In this document: in pieces, positions 53,211 to 61,577 of the stretch
How the letters are laid out: every line of letters begins with the position of its first letter
How positions within the stretch are numbered: the first letter of the stretch is position 1
Assembly: GCF_000024985.1 (NCBI RefSeq)
Contig: NC_013524.1
Span: forward strand, 558,001-622,000
DNA: 64,000 nucleotides
Reading direction: 5' to 3'
Source: Sphaerobacter thermophilus DSM 20745
GTDB taxonomy: Bacteria; Chloroflexota; Chloroflexia; Thermomicrobiales; Thermomicrobiaceae
The notes under the pieces: generated by a model
Told to the model about the DNA's origin: nothing
Seen by the model: only the letters and a program-made list of their open reading frames with translations
Databases searched by the model: none
Made by a program: the position numbers and the translations under genes

Positions 53211-53474
53211 ATGTGCCGCAATATCACGAGGCTCTTCAACGTCGACCCACCGGTGACCGACGCCGAGATCCACGCCGCGTCGCTCCAGTTCGTCCGGAAG
53301 ATCAGCGGATACAGAAAGCCCTCCAAGGAGAACGAAGCCGCCTTTGCCGCGGCGGTTGAGGAGATCGCGGCGGCCGCGCGCCGGCTTCTGGACTCGCTCG
53401 AAACGAGCCGCCCTCCCAGGAGCCGGCTGGAGATCGCGGAGCGCGCCGCGGCTCGCACTGGTCGCGACCGCTAA
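53211..53474 (+). CDS. DUF2277 family protein
   Basis: An 87-residue protein with the DUF2277 start MCRNITRLFNVDPPVTDAEI and the following AASLQFVRKISGYRKPSKEN, then a helical end. The Cys-Arg-Asn start is invariant in the family. Function unknown. ATG 53211 follows ACTGGAGGCAGCCCGGC. It is the last plus-strand gene of the cluster; its stop overlaps the convergent hydrolase gene by 4 bases. Confidence 0.8.
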   Translation: MCRNITRLFNVDPPVTDAEIHAASLQFVRKISGYRKPSKENEAAFAAAVEEIAAAARRLLDSLETSRPPRSRLEIAERAAARTGRDR

Positions 53475-54420
53475 CGCGCCGTCGGGTCGTACGGGACACC
53501 ACGGGCGTCGCGACGGACGAAGGGGTCCTGGACCTCGGGGGCGACGAGCGGGCCGTACCGGTGCGGTCGCCGGAAGGCGTTGCCCCAGACCTCGCGCTGT
53601 CGCCAGGCCCGCAGGCGGTCCAGGTCGAACGGCGCCAGGTAGATCCCCTGGGCCTCCCCCGCCTCGACGATGAGCGTGTCGCGGAAGCGCTCCTCCTCGT
53701 CTAAGGCGATCGGGTCGAACGCCACCGAGTGGCCGTTCTGCTGGGGCGCGGCGTAGTTGGCCATCGCCACCCCGACCATGTTCTCGAAGGCGCGGGCGCG
53801 GAACTGCCCGATCCGGTTCGGCTCCAGCGGGCAGGCATTGGGCGTCAGGATGATCTCGGCGCCGTTGAGCATGAGCAGCCGCGCGCTCTCGGGGACTCCC
53901 GGTCGAAGCAGATCATGGCACCGACCCGCACCGGCCCGGCGGCGGTGTCGAGCGTGCAGACCGGGAAATCGTCACCGGGGGTCAGGGCGGCCTCCAGCCC
54001 GAAGTCACAGGTGTGGACCTTGGCGTAGGTCAGCACGATCTCGCCGTGGCGGTCGATGAGGGATACGGTGTTGCGCGGGGCGCCGGGCCACCGCTCCAGG
54101 TAGGTCAAAGCGATGGCCATGTCGAGCTCACGGGCGAGTTCCCGGAAGTGGACGACAAACGCGTCGTCGGGGCCGATCGCCTGCGCCTGCCACGCCGCGC
54201 GGGCCCGCGCCTGCTCCGGCGTCTCAGCCCCGACCTGATGGTAGTTCACGGCGCAACCCGGGTAGGGCGTGTAGCCGATGTTCCACATCTCGGGAAAGAG
54301 CGCGATGTCGGCGCCCATGGCGCGGGCGCGGCGGCAGAAGGCGTCGCCCTTGCGCAGGTTCGCGTCCTGGTCGGTACCGGAGGCGACCATCTGGAGCAGG
54401 GCGACGGTCAGAACAGGCAT
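53471..54420 (-). pseudogene. Carbon-nitrogen hydrolase, frameshifted
   Basis: A nitrilase-superfamily gene broken by one base. The first frame (from ATG 54420) holds the full triad: Glu44 in LFPEMWN, Lys134 in YAKVHTCDF and Cys171 in MICFDRE. It leaves frame in a run of four G on the plus strand at 53890-53893, where one more base would join it to the second frame (MLNGAEIILTPNACPLEPNR to the stop at 53471). The restored protein would have about 316 residues, near the family length, and hydrolyse an amide or nitrile. It may be a real mutation or an assembly error. Confidence 0.85.
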
Positions 54421-54448
54421 GGCCGCCTCCTCCGGGTCAGACGTCTGG

Positions 54449-54814
54449 TTAGAGCGTGATCACCTGGTCCGGCGGGTTGCCGGAGAGCGCGGCATAGAGG
54501 TCGGGGAAGCAACCGACCTGGACTCCCTCGACGGTGCCGCTCGGCCGGCAATCACCCGGCACGCCCTCGGCCAGTCCCCGCTCCAGCGCGCACTGGTCGC
54601 AGAGCATGAGCAGGATGTTCTGCTCCTTCGCGACCTTCGCCAGGCGCTCGCCGAGCGGGTCACCCTTGCGCAGGAGATAGGTGTTGTCGTCGAAGAAGAA
54701 CATGCCGACGACGTCGGCGCCGTGCCGCCCCTCCTCCAACTGGGGCAGGATCATCTTGCCCAGCTTGTAGCTGGCGGTGTGGCCGGAGGTGCTGAAGACA
54801 TAGGCAACCTTCAT
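54449..54814 (-). CDS. DsrE-like protein
   Basis: A 121-residue DsrE/DsrF-like fold: MKVAYVFSTSGHTASYKLGK, GADVVGMFFFDDNTYLLRKG and ILLMLCDQCALERGL, the last with a Cys-x-x-Cys pair at about residues 72-75. Members carry sulfur on Cys or serve as partners in sulfur and selenium metabolism. It precedes the broken carbon-nitrogen hydrolase by 28 bases on the same strand, so both were probably one operon. Precise role unknown. Confidence 0.75.
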   Translation of the reverse strand: MKVAYVFSTSGHTASYKLGKMILPQLEEGRHGADVVGMFFFDDNTYLLRKGDPLGERLAKVAKEQNILLMLCDQCALERGLAEGVPGDCRPSGTVEGVQVGCFPDLYAALSGNPPDQVITL

Positions 54815-54918
54815 GGACCATCGCCCCCATCACTCGGTCTGCCGCGCTCCACGAGCGCGGGACCATCTCCGGCGGAATCCGTGCCGCCGGTTAGACGCGG
54901 GGCCAGGAGCCCCTGCCG

Positions 54919-55779
54919 CTATCGTACCGCAGGCGTGGCAAACAAGCGGCGCCAGCCGCCGCGCTTCGGGGAAAAGACCAGCGCCAGCAGGAAGAAGGCA
55001 CTGGCGACCAGCACGATCGTCCCGCCCGAGGGAACATTCAGGTAATACGACAGATAAAACCCGATCAGCGCCGAGAGGGCGCCGAACCCAGCGCCGAGCG
55101 CCATCATGCGGCCGAAGCGGTTGGTCAGGAGGTAGGCGGTCGCGCTCGGGGTAACGAGCATCGCCACCACCAGGACGACCCCGACCGCCTGCACCGAGAC
55201 GACGACCGTCACCGCCAGGAGCACGAGCAGCAACATCTGCAGCAGCCCGCCGGGCAACCCCGCGGCCTCGGCGACCACCGGGTCGAAGCTGACGAAGAGC
55301 AACTCCTTGAAGAGGGCGAGCACGACCAGCAGCACCAGCGCACCGAGCAGCGCGATCGCCACGAGGTCGGCCGCCTGCACGCCGAGGATGTCGCCGAACA
55401 GGTAGCTGAAGAGATCGACGGTGTAGGTCTGGATCCCGACGCTGGCGAGGACGATGCCCAGGGCGAAGACCCCGCTGAAGAGAATACCGATCGACGTGTC
55501 CGTGCTGATCCCTGCCCGGCGGCTGACAGCGCCGATGCCGAGCGCGGCCAGCACCGCGGCGACCAGCGCGCCCAGGTAGAAGGCGAAGCCGCCGATGAAG
55601 GCCACGACGATACCGGTGAAGGCGATGTGGGCCAGCGCATCGCCGATGAAGGCGAAGCCCTTCAGCACCACGAAGGTGCCGATCACGGCGCAGATGATGC
55701 CGATCAGGATGCCCGCGACGAGCCCCCGCTGGAGGAAGCCGTAGCTCAGCGGCTCGAGCAGCAGGTCAAGCAGTCCCAT
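54919..55779 (-). CDS. Zinc/manganese ABC transporter permease
   Basis: A 286-residue ABC-3 family (ZnuB/MntB) membrane protein with about eight helices. [18 protein letters not shown] and [15 protein letters not shown] are the family signatures, the latter being the ATPase-contact loop. It overlaps the ATPase gene by 14 bases. Last gene of the Fur-regulated minus-strand operon. Confidence 0.92.
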   Translation of the reverse strand: MGLLDLLLEPLSYGFLQRGLVAGILIGIICAVIGTFVVLKGFAFIGDALAHIAFTGIVVAFIGGFAFYLGALVAAVLAALGIGAVSRRAGISTDTSIGILFSGVFALGIVLASVGIQTYTVDLFSYLFGDILGVQAADLVAIALLGALVLLVVLALFKELLFVSFDPVVAEAAGLPGGLLQMLLLVLLAVTVVVSVQAVGVVLVVAMLVTPSATAYLLTNRFGRMMALGAGFGALSALIGFYLSYYLNVPSGGTIVLVASAFFLLALVFSPKRGGWRRLFATPAVR

Positions 55780-56593
55780 GATGGTCGGGGTCCTCCACCA
55801 CGAAGGTCCGCTCGCCCACCCGCAGGAGGAGCAGGTGCGAGCGGAACGTCTCGTTCAACAACTCCTGGGTCAGAACCTCCTCGGGCGGTCCGTAGGCGAC
55901 GACGCGCTGGTTGAGGAGGAGCACCTGATCGAAGCGCTGGGCCACACAGCTCAGGTCGTGCGAGGCGACCATCGCGGTAATCCCGCGCTGGCACAGCCGC
56001 TCCAGCAGCTCGAAGATCTGGTGCTGAGTAACGGCGTCCACGCCGCTGACCGGCTCGTCCAGGAGGAGGATGCTCGGCTCCTGCGCCAGGGCGCGGGCGA
56101 GGAAGACGCGTTGACGCTGCCCGCCCGACAGCTCGCCGATCTGCCGGTCGCGGTACTCCTGCATCCCGACCGCTTCGAGGGCCTCGGTCGCGATCTCGTG
56201 GTCGCGCGCGCGTGGCCGCCGGAGGAACCCGAGCCGCGGCGTGCGGCCCATCAAGACCACGTCGTGGACCGTGACCGGGAAGGACCAATCGACTGTCTCG
56301 GCCTGCGGCACGTAGGCGATGCGCGGGCCGGGCCGGCGCGGCGACCCCTCGATCAAGACGGTGCCGGACCATGGCCGGAGCAGCCCCAGGATCGCCTTGA
56401 ACAGGGTCGACTTGCCGCCACCGTTCGGGCCGATGACACCCACCAACGAGCCGCGCTCGACCGTGAGCGTGACATCCTGCAGCACGGGGTTCTCACGGTA
56501 GCCCGTCGTCAGGTTCCGTACAACGATCGGGGCGGACGTGGCCGGCTCCGCCACGCCGTTGGCGATGGTCGATTGCACCGGCTGCCCCTTCAA
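55766..56593 (-). CDS. Zinc/manganese ABC transporter ATPase
   Basis: A 275-residue ABC ATPase: Walker A GPNGGGKST at about residues 54-62, Q-loop YVPQAETVDWSFP, signature LSGGQRQRVFLARAL, Walker B ILLLDEPVSGVD and the switch His in ASHDLS. It starts with TTG at 56593, overlapping the receptor stop (TTGA), so its translation is coupled to the receptor gene. Confidence 0.92.
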   Translation of the reverse strand: MKGQPVQSTIANGVAEPATSAPIVVRNLTTGYRENPVLQDVTLTVERGSLVGVIGPNGGGKSTLFKAILGLLRPWSGTVLIEGSPRRPGPRIAYVPQAETVDWSFPVTVHDVVLMGRTPRLGFLRRPRARDHEIATEALEAVGMQEYRDRQIGELSGGQRQRVFLARALAQEPSILLLDEPVSGVDAVTQHQIFELLERLCQRGITAMVASHDLSCVAQRFDQVLLLNQRVVAYGPPEEVLTQELLNETFRSHLLLLRVGERTFVVEDPDHHGTA

Positions 56594-57528
56594 CGTAGCC
56601 CCTCCACGACGTGCTCGATATTGGTGCGCATCAGCTCCAGGTAGCCCCCACCCTCGGGTGGCGTCTCGCTGTAGAGCACCTGGGTGGTGATGCCCGCCTC
56701 CTGCGCGAGACGCTCGGCCAGTCTCGGGTTGAACTGCGGCTCGACGAAGAGCACCGGCACCTCCTGTGCCCGGATCTCATCCACGAGCCGCGCCAGATCG
56801 CGGGGCGATGGCTCCCGGCCCGGACTCGGCACGACCACCCCGACCAGCTCCAGCCCGTAGTGCGCCGCGAAGTACGGGAACGCGTCATGGTAGGTCACCA
56901 GCGTGCGCCGCTCGGGCGGAATGGTCGCGATCTGCTCCTGCGCCCACGCGTCGAACGCCTCGATCTCCGCGACGTAGCTATCGGCGTTCGTTCGGTAGTG
57001 ATCAGCCCCGCCCGGGTCGTGCTCACTCAGCCGCTGCTCGATCTGACGCACGTAGGCGATGGCATACGTCGGGTCGAGCCACAGGTGTGGGTTCCCCTCC
57101 GGGTGCTCGTGGTCGTGGTCCTCTTCCTCGATCGTCGTCAAACCCTGTGCCAGCTCATAGACGGGGACCTGCTGGCCGCCGGCCGACTCGATCAGCCCGC
57201 GCAGCCACTCCTCCAGCCCGGCGCCGTTGATGAAGACCAGATCGGCATCGGCCACGGCCTTCGCGTCGGCCGGGGTCGGCTGATAGGTGTGCGGGTCAGC
57301 GCCCGGGGGCACGAGCGCGGTTACGTCGACCCGCTCACCCCCAACGGCCTCCACCATCGAGATGAAGACCGGCAGGCTGACGACGACACGGAGCGCGGCG
57401 TCCTCCCCGGCCGCACTCGACCGGTTCTCGGTCCGCCCGGGGCCGCAGGCAACGAGGAGGAGCGCGGCGAACAGCGCCACAACCACGGGCCACCTACCCC
57501 GGCGGTCAATCCACCGCATCCGCTCCAT
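56590..57528 (-). CDS. Zinc/manganese-binding lipoprotein (ZnuA-like)
   Basis: A 312-residue cluster A-I receptor. The signal ends in the lipobox LLLVACGPG (Cys about residue 28). Metal ligands appear as His in ADPHTYQPTP, His in NPHLWLDP, His in VTYHDAFPYF and the Glu of LFVEPQFNP. A His/Asp/Glu-rich loop EEEDHDHEHPEG at about 134-145 is typical of zinc receptors. ATG 57528 is taken; ATG 57519 is possible. It heads the receptor-ATPase-permease operon, behind a Fur-type operator and next to a fur-like gene. Confidence 0.92.
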   Translation of the reverse strand: MERMRWIDRRGRWPVVVALFAALLLVACGPGRTENRSSAAGEDAALRVVVSLPVFISMVEAVGGERVDVTALVPPGADPHTYQPTPADAKAVADADLVFINGAGLEEWLRGLIESAGGQQVPVYELAQGLTTIEEEDHDHEHPEGNPHLWLDPTYAIAYVRQIEQRLSEHDPGGADHYRTNADSYVAEIEAFDAWAQEQIATIPPERRTLVTYHDAFPYFAAHYGLELVGVVVPSPGREPSPRDLARLVDEIRAQEVPVLFVEPQFNPRLAERLAQEAGITTQVLYSETPPEGGGYLELMRTNIEHVVEGLR

Positions 57529-57576
57529 CCCGATTTCCGCTCTTCCTGCCCACCATGCGACCCGGTCGCCGCGCCG

Positions 57577-57614
57577 CTATTGATACTCGGTATCAATAGT
57601 ACAAGGGATGTCAA
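57577..57614 (-). promoter_or_regulatory. Promoter and Fur/Zur-type operator of the metal importer
   Basis: A 23-base palindrome CTATTGATA-CTCGG-TATCAATAG with 9-bp perfect arms (57577-57599). On the minus strand TTGACA (57609-57614), 16 bases, TACCGA (57587-57592) place the -10 inside the palindrome, so a bound repressor would block the polymerase. AT-rich dyads of this kind are recognised by Fur-family proteins; the adjacent gene encodes one. Confidence 0.8.
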
Positions 57615-57647
57615 GGACGCAGCGGGCCAAGCCGACCAGCCCGCGCC

Positions 57648-58100
57648 TCAGTCAGCGGCGTCTCGGCTCTGGCAATCGGCGCACACGCCGAAGAACTCCA
57701 GCCAGTGCCCCTCGATGCGGAACCGGGTGCGATCGGCCAGCTCGTCGGCGAGGGCAGCGACGTTGCAGCCCTGGAACTCGACGACCGTGCCGCAGGTGGA
57801 ACAGACGAGGTGATGCCGGTGTCCTGGCTCGCGGAGGACGTACCCGTGGCTACCATCGGGGCGATGGACGCGACCGAGCAGGCGCAGGCCGACCAGCAGG
57901 TCGAGCGTGCGGAACACCGTGGCCCGCCCGGTGCTCGAACCCGCGGCGCGCAGTTCGTCGTAGACCTCGTCCGCGGAGAAGGGCATCTCGCGGGCGCAGA
58001 TCGCCTCCACCACCTCGCGCCGCGGGCCGGTGATGCGCAGGCCAACGTCGCGTAGGCTCTCAAGAACGTGTGCCGCGTCCACCGTCGGTACTACCTCCAT
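57648..58100 (-). CDS. Fur-family metalloregulator (probably Zur)
   Basis: A 150-residue Fur-family repressor. The winged helix covers residues 10-90 (GLRITGPRREVVEAICAREM, TGRATVFRTLDLLVGLRLL). GHRHHLVCSTCG and VCADCQ give the structural zinc site (two Cys pairs) and the His cluster for the sensory metal. Its place ahead of a zinc/manganese importer with a His-rich receptor favours Zur; Mur or Fur cannot be excluded. TATAAT lies 9 bases before ATG 58100, so the message is probably leaderless. Confidence 0.87.
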   Translation of the reverse strand: MEVVPTVDAAHVLESLRDVGLRITGPRREVVEAICAREMPFSADEVYDELRAAGSSTGRATVFRTLDLLVGLRLLGRVHRPDGSHGYVLREPGHRHHLVCSTCGTVVEFQGCNVAALADELADRTRFRIEGHWLEFFGVCADCQSRDAAD

Positions 58101-58108
58101 CCGCCCCC

Positions 58109-58114
58109 ATTATA
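58109..58114 (-). promoter_or_regulatory. TATAAT -10 element of the fur-like gene
   Basis: A perfect TATAAT on the minus strand, 8 bases from the start codon, with a poor -35. Transcription would begin at or next to the ATG. Confidence 0.5.
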
Positions 58115-58150
58115 CGGTGGGTGGAAAGAGATGCAGGCAGCGGACCGTCA

Positions 58151-58275
58151 CGCGTCATGCGTCATCCGTGTTGCGTGTTGCGTGTTCCGTCTTTCTCCCC
58201 TTCCCCTTGTGGGCTCCGTCCGAGAGGGGCCAGGGGTAAGGGGGACGCATGACGAGTGACGCATGACAAGTGACG
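58151..58275. repeat. Second copy of the GCGTCATG-bordered hairpin repeat
   Basis: Related to 2603-2699: tandem GCGTCATGCGTCATC on the left, then TTGCGTGTTGCGTGTT, a centre with CCCCTTGTGGG and GAGAGGGGCCAGGGGT, and tandem GACGCATGACGAGTGACGCA on the right. Located between the fur-like and VOC genes. Confidence 0.7.
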
Positions 58276-58310
58276 CATCCCCGCACGGCGCCGGCCACGA
58301 AGCGACCGGC

Positions 58311-59243
58311 TCAGATAACCCCCTCGATCGCCGCCGCGTCCGCGACGCTCAGCGCGCGGCCGGCCTGGAGCACCAACGTGTTCCCCGACGGATCCTGCAC
58401 GACGACACGGTCGCCGGCCTGCCGGTGGGCGATCCCGGCCGCATCGATGCGCGCGACGACAGCCTGAAGCGCCTCGCGGCTAGGGAGGTCAACCGTGAAG
58501 TAGCGCAGGCGCACGAACTCATCCGGCGCCGGGCCGGCGCCGCGAGAGTGCCAGACGTTCATGCCGATGTGGTGGTGATAGCCGCCAGCCGACACGAAGA
58601 GCGCCATCGGCATGTGAGCCACGATGTCGAAGCCGAGGACGCCGTGGTAGAAGTCGGCCGACTGCCGGATGTCGCTCACCTGCAGGTGCATATGCCCCAG
58701 GCGGGTGCCCTCGGGCAGTCCCGACCACGGCCGCCCCTCCTCTTCGGCATCGCGCAGCAGCCCGCGAATATCGACCGGCAGGGTCGCCATCTGGACCTGG
58801 CCGTTCGACCACTGCCACTCCTCGCGCGGCCGGTCGCGGTACATCTCGATCCCATGCCCGTCCGGGTCTTCGAGGTAAAGCGCCTCGCTGACCAGATGAT
58901 CCCCCTGGCCGGGCAAGGGGAAGCCCAGTTCAAGCCAGTTGCGCAGCCAGCGCCCCAGGTCGGCACGCGTCGGCAAGAGAATGGCGAAGTGGTAGAGGCC
59001 GGTGTAGCTGCGCGCGCCGCGGGGCCACGGCTCGGCACCCGGCTGCTCCCGCAGCAGCAGGATCGGCCGCCCCGCCACGCCGAGCGTCGCGGCACCATCG
59101 GATCGCTCGAGCACCGCCAGGCCGATCGCTGCCGTGTAGAACGTGAGCGAGCGCTCGAGATCGGCCACGGTGAGCGCGAGCAGGCCGACCTCCGTCCCGG
59201 GGTCGATCGTCGCGGTGGGATGATCGGGCGCGGTGGACGTCAT
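58311..59243 (-). CDS. Two-module VOC protein (catechol 2,3-dioxygenase-like)
   Basis: A 310-residue protein with two VOC modules, residues about 15-140 (LLALTVADLERSLTFYTAAI, YHFAILLP, YLEDPDGHGIEMYRDR) and about 180-300 (LGHMHLQVSDIRQSADFYHG, GGYHHHIGMNVW). The layout is that of CatE-type ring-cleaving dioxygenases such as those of Bacillus; the metal His/Glu residues HMHLQ, YHHHIG and IEMYRDR are visible. ATG 59243 follows AGGAGATACACC. Monocistronic; aromatic substrate not known. Confidence 0.85.
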   Translation of the reverse strand: MTSTAPDHPTATIDPGTEVGLLALTVADLERSLTFYTAAIGLAVLERSDGAATLGVAGRPILLLREQPGAEPWPRGARSYTGLYHFAILLPTRADLGRWLRNWLELGFPLPGQGDHLVSEALYLEDPDGHGIEMYRDRPREEWQWSNGQVQMATLPVDIRGLLRDAEEEGRPWSGLPEGTRLGHMHLQVSDIRQSADFYHGVLGFDIVAHMPMALFVSAGGYHHHIGMNVWHSRGAGPAPDEFVRLRYFTVDLPSREALQAVVARIDAAGIAHRQAGDRVVVQDPSGNTLVLQAGRALSVADAAAIEGVI

Positions 59244-59484
59244 GGTGTATCTCCTAGACGAAGCACGTAGCAGCCAGAGCCGGAACGCAACGGCGTGCTG
59301 AGAGTCTCGCACAACACGGGCCGGACCGCGCTCGGCGGTCCGGCACCACTCCCTAACACACACGGCTCCCGCCGCATTCCATACAAATCAGACAAATCGC
59401 GCACCGCGCACACCGCTCTGGCACCCGGCTTGCGTCCCGGCGGCCGAAAGCACCGGCGCTTCACCACGCGAAAGGAGATACCCG

Positions 59485-60168
59485 ATGGAGCGGACCCACC
59501 TCGACCTGGGCAAACCGGTCGTCGCCGCCGACGGCAAGCGAGTCGGCACCGTCGACCGGCTGGTTCTCGACGCCAACTCCAAGGAGCTCCGGCAGTTCAT
59601 CGTCCGCCAGGGCACACTCCTGACCAAGGACCGCATCATCGACCGCCCGGTGATCGACCGGATCGACCCGGACGGGACGGTTCACCTGAACGTGTCGTCC
59701 GAGATGGTCGATCAGTTCCCCGAGTTCTACGAGGCGAACTTCATCATCCCCCAGGAGGAGGACCTGACCTGGCTTCCACATGCCTGGGTGAGTGGGCAGC
59801 CGATCGAGGGGGCGATCCTCTACCCTGCCGGTGGCTCCTTCGGGCAAGGGTACGATCCGCACGCCGGGGTGATCGAGGCCGCCCCGCTCGACCCGCCGGT
59901 GGTCGAGACGGAGTCGAACCTGAGCACCGACACGGTGCTGATCGACGAGGGCACCAGCGTGGTGGACCGCAACGGGGACAAGATCGGCACGGTCGACGAG
60001 ATCGTCTATGATGAGGACGGCAACGTCGTCGGCTTCGTGGTCAAGGCCGGGTTCATCTTCCACCACGACGTCCGGATCCCGGCCGACTGGGTTGAGTCGG
60101 TCACGACCGATAGCGTACAACTGACCGTGACCGCCGAGGAGGCGGAGCAGGCCGGCACGCACGAGTAG
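59485..60168 (+). CDS. PRC-barrel domain protein
   Basis: A 227-residue protein with two PRC-barrel-like units, residues about 8-75 (LGKPVVAADGKRVGTVDRLV) and about 145-215 (GTSVVDRNGDKIGTVDEIVY). The halves are linked by a segment rich in Pro and acidic residues. PRC barrels act in photosynthetic reaction centres, RNA processing and as stress or storage proteins; here no pathway is indicated. ATG 59485 follows GAAAGGAGATACCCG. It lies 12 bases before an IDI-2-like gene and is probably co-transcribed with it. Confidence 0.8.
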   Translation: MERTHLDLGKPVVAADGKRVGTVDRLVLDANSKELRQFIVRQGTLLTKDRIIDRPVIDRIDPDGTVHLNVSSEMVDQFPEFYEANFIIPQEEDLTWLPHAWVSGQPIEGAILYPAGGSFGQGYDPHAGVIEAAPLDPPVVETESNLSTDTVLIDEGTSVVDRNGDKIGTVDEIVYDEDGNVVGFVVKAGFIFHHDVRIPADWVESVTTDSVQLTVTAEEAEQAGTHE

Positions 60169-60180
60169 GAGGGATGCCGG

Positions 60181-61290
60181 GTGACGGTCCGGTCCGGCCG
60201 CCGGCGCGGCCAGCTCGCCGCGGACGCCCAGTCGGCGCCCAAGGCAGCATCCACCCCGAGGGCCGCACCTGACTCAACGCCCGCGCCGTCCCCGGTGTGG
60301 AGTGCGCTGACGCTACTGCCCAACCCGTTGCCGGAGATCGCCCTGGCCAACGTGGACACGAGTGTCCGCTTCCTGGGCCGGGAGATCAGCCTGCCCGTGC
60401 TCCTGCTCGCGTCGCAACCCAGCGAGGAGCTCGGGAAGTTGGCAGCGCTGGCCCAGTCGCGCAGGCTGCCGCTGAGCATCGGCGACGTTAGCGCGCTCGC
60501 GACCGATCCGGCGCTGCCCGCGTCGCTGCAGGGGCTACGCCTCCGCGCCCCCGACGCCATCCTCCTGGGCGAGATCCCCGCCACCGCGCTGGTGCCGCAG
60601 CCGGATCAAGCCGCCCACGACTTGGACCGCCTGGCAGAAGCGCCCCACCAGGCGGGGCTCAGCGGCCTGATCGTCCGGCTCGACTTCGACCAGGCCGTCC
60701 TCGCGGGCAATTCCACACCGGACGCCACCGGCGCGCTGGACGCGATCGCAGCACTGATCCGCCGGCTGCGCCTGCCGGTGCTCGTACGCTGTGCCTCAGG
60801 GCTCGCGCGCCACACAGCCCGCGGGCTGGTCGAGCGCGGCGTGGCGGGCCTGCTCGTGGCGGGCACCGGCCCCATCCCGACGGCCGCCGGTGGCGGCACC
60901 CCGGCCCCGGAGCAGCCCCAACCCCGCTCACTTGCCACGGTCTTCGCCGGGTGGGGCATCCCCACCGTCGCAGCGATCCGCATGCTCCGCTCCGTCGGCG
61001 CACCGGTCATCAGCGACGGAGCGGTCGAGACCGGCCTGGACGCAGCGAAGGCAATCGCGCTCGGCGCCGACCTCATCGCCCTGACCCCACCGGTGGACTC
61101 CAGCCTCTCCGGCGAGGACGCCCTGGCCGCCTGGCTGGACACCTTCACCGCCGAGATTCGAGCCGCGATGTTCCTGGCCGGCGCCCTCCGCATCGGCGGC
61201 CTCCGCCAGATCCCCTTCGTCGCCACCGGCGAAACCCGCGAGTGGCTCGAAGCCGCCGAATCCCTCTGGCGAACGGACGTGGGGGACTAG
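60181..61290 (+). CDS. IDI-2-like FMN-barrel protein, probably not an isomerase
   Basis: A 369-residue protein with the C-terminal half of type 2 IPP isomerase: WGIPTVAAIRML, VISDGAVETGLDAAKAIALG and AEIRAAMFLAGALRIGGLRQ. Key isomerase residues are changed: the HLN-x2-QE loop reads RLDFDQAVL, so the Mg-binding Glu is lost; the usual MTGG and GSQR motifs are absent; and the N-terminus is a 40-residue Ala/Pro-rich stretch without the RKxDHL motif. GTG 60181 follows AGGAGGGATGCCGG. It could be a flavin protein with another role. Confidence 0.7.
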   Translation: MTVRSGRRRGQLAADAQSAPKAASTPRAAPDSTPAPSPVWSALTLLPNPLPEIALANVDTSVRFLGREISLPVLLLASQPSEELGKLAALAQSRRLPLSIGDVSALATDPALPASLQGLRLRAPDAILLGEIPATALVPQPDQAAHDLDRLAEAPHQAGLSGLIVRLDFDQAVLAGNSTPDATGALDAIAALIRRLRLPVLVRCASGLARHTARGLVERGVAGLLVAGTGPIPTAAGGGTPAPEQPQPRSLATVFAGWGIPTVAAIRMLRSVGAPVISDGAVETGLDAAKAIALGADLIALTPPVDSSLSGEDALAAWLDTFTAEIRAAMFLAGALRIGGLRQIPFVATGETREWLEAAESLWRTDVGD

Positions 61291-61361
61291 GCGTACCGCA
61301 CGTCGCGCCCCCGAAGAAGGCACCCGGGGCCAAGGCCGCCGGACTTACGACGAAAGCCGGC

Positions 61362-61526
61362 TTTGGAGTGCGGCGGCCCGAGCCGCCGCTTTGGTATCGC
61401 GCGGCGTGATACCGCGCGCCCGCAGACGGATGATGCGTGCGGCGCCGCGGCGTAGTGGCACCCGTAGACTGGTAACGCAAGGGTTCCCACGCCGCGGGTA
61501 GGGCCCGGGGATTTACCCCCGGGCAC
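61362..61526. repeat. Composite repeat and CCCGGGG palindrome
   Basis: A second copy of the TTTGGAGTGCGGCGG repeat (compare 15231-15322) at 61362-61443, followed by the GCCCGGGGATTTACCCCCGG palindrome at about 61501-61523. They fill the gap between the convergent IDI-2-like and amine oxidase genes. Confidence 0.7.
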
Positions 61527-61577
61527 GCTCCACGACCGCGCCATCTCACCACGGAACACGCAACACGCAACCGCCCC

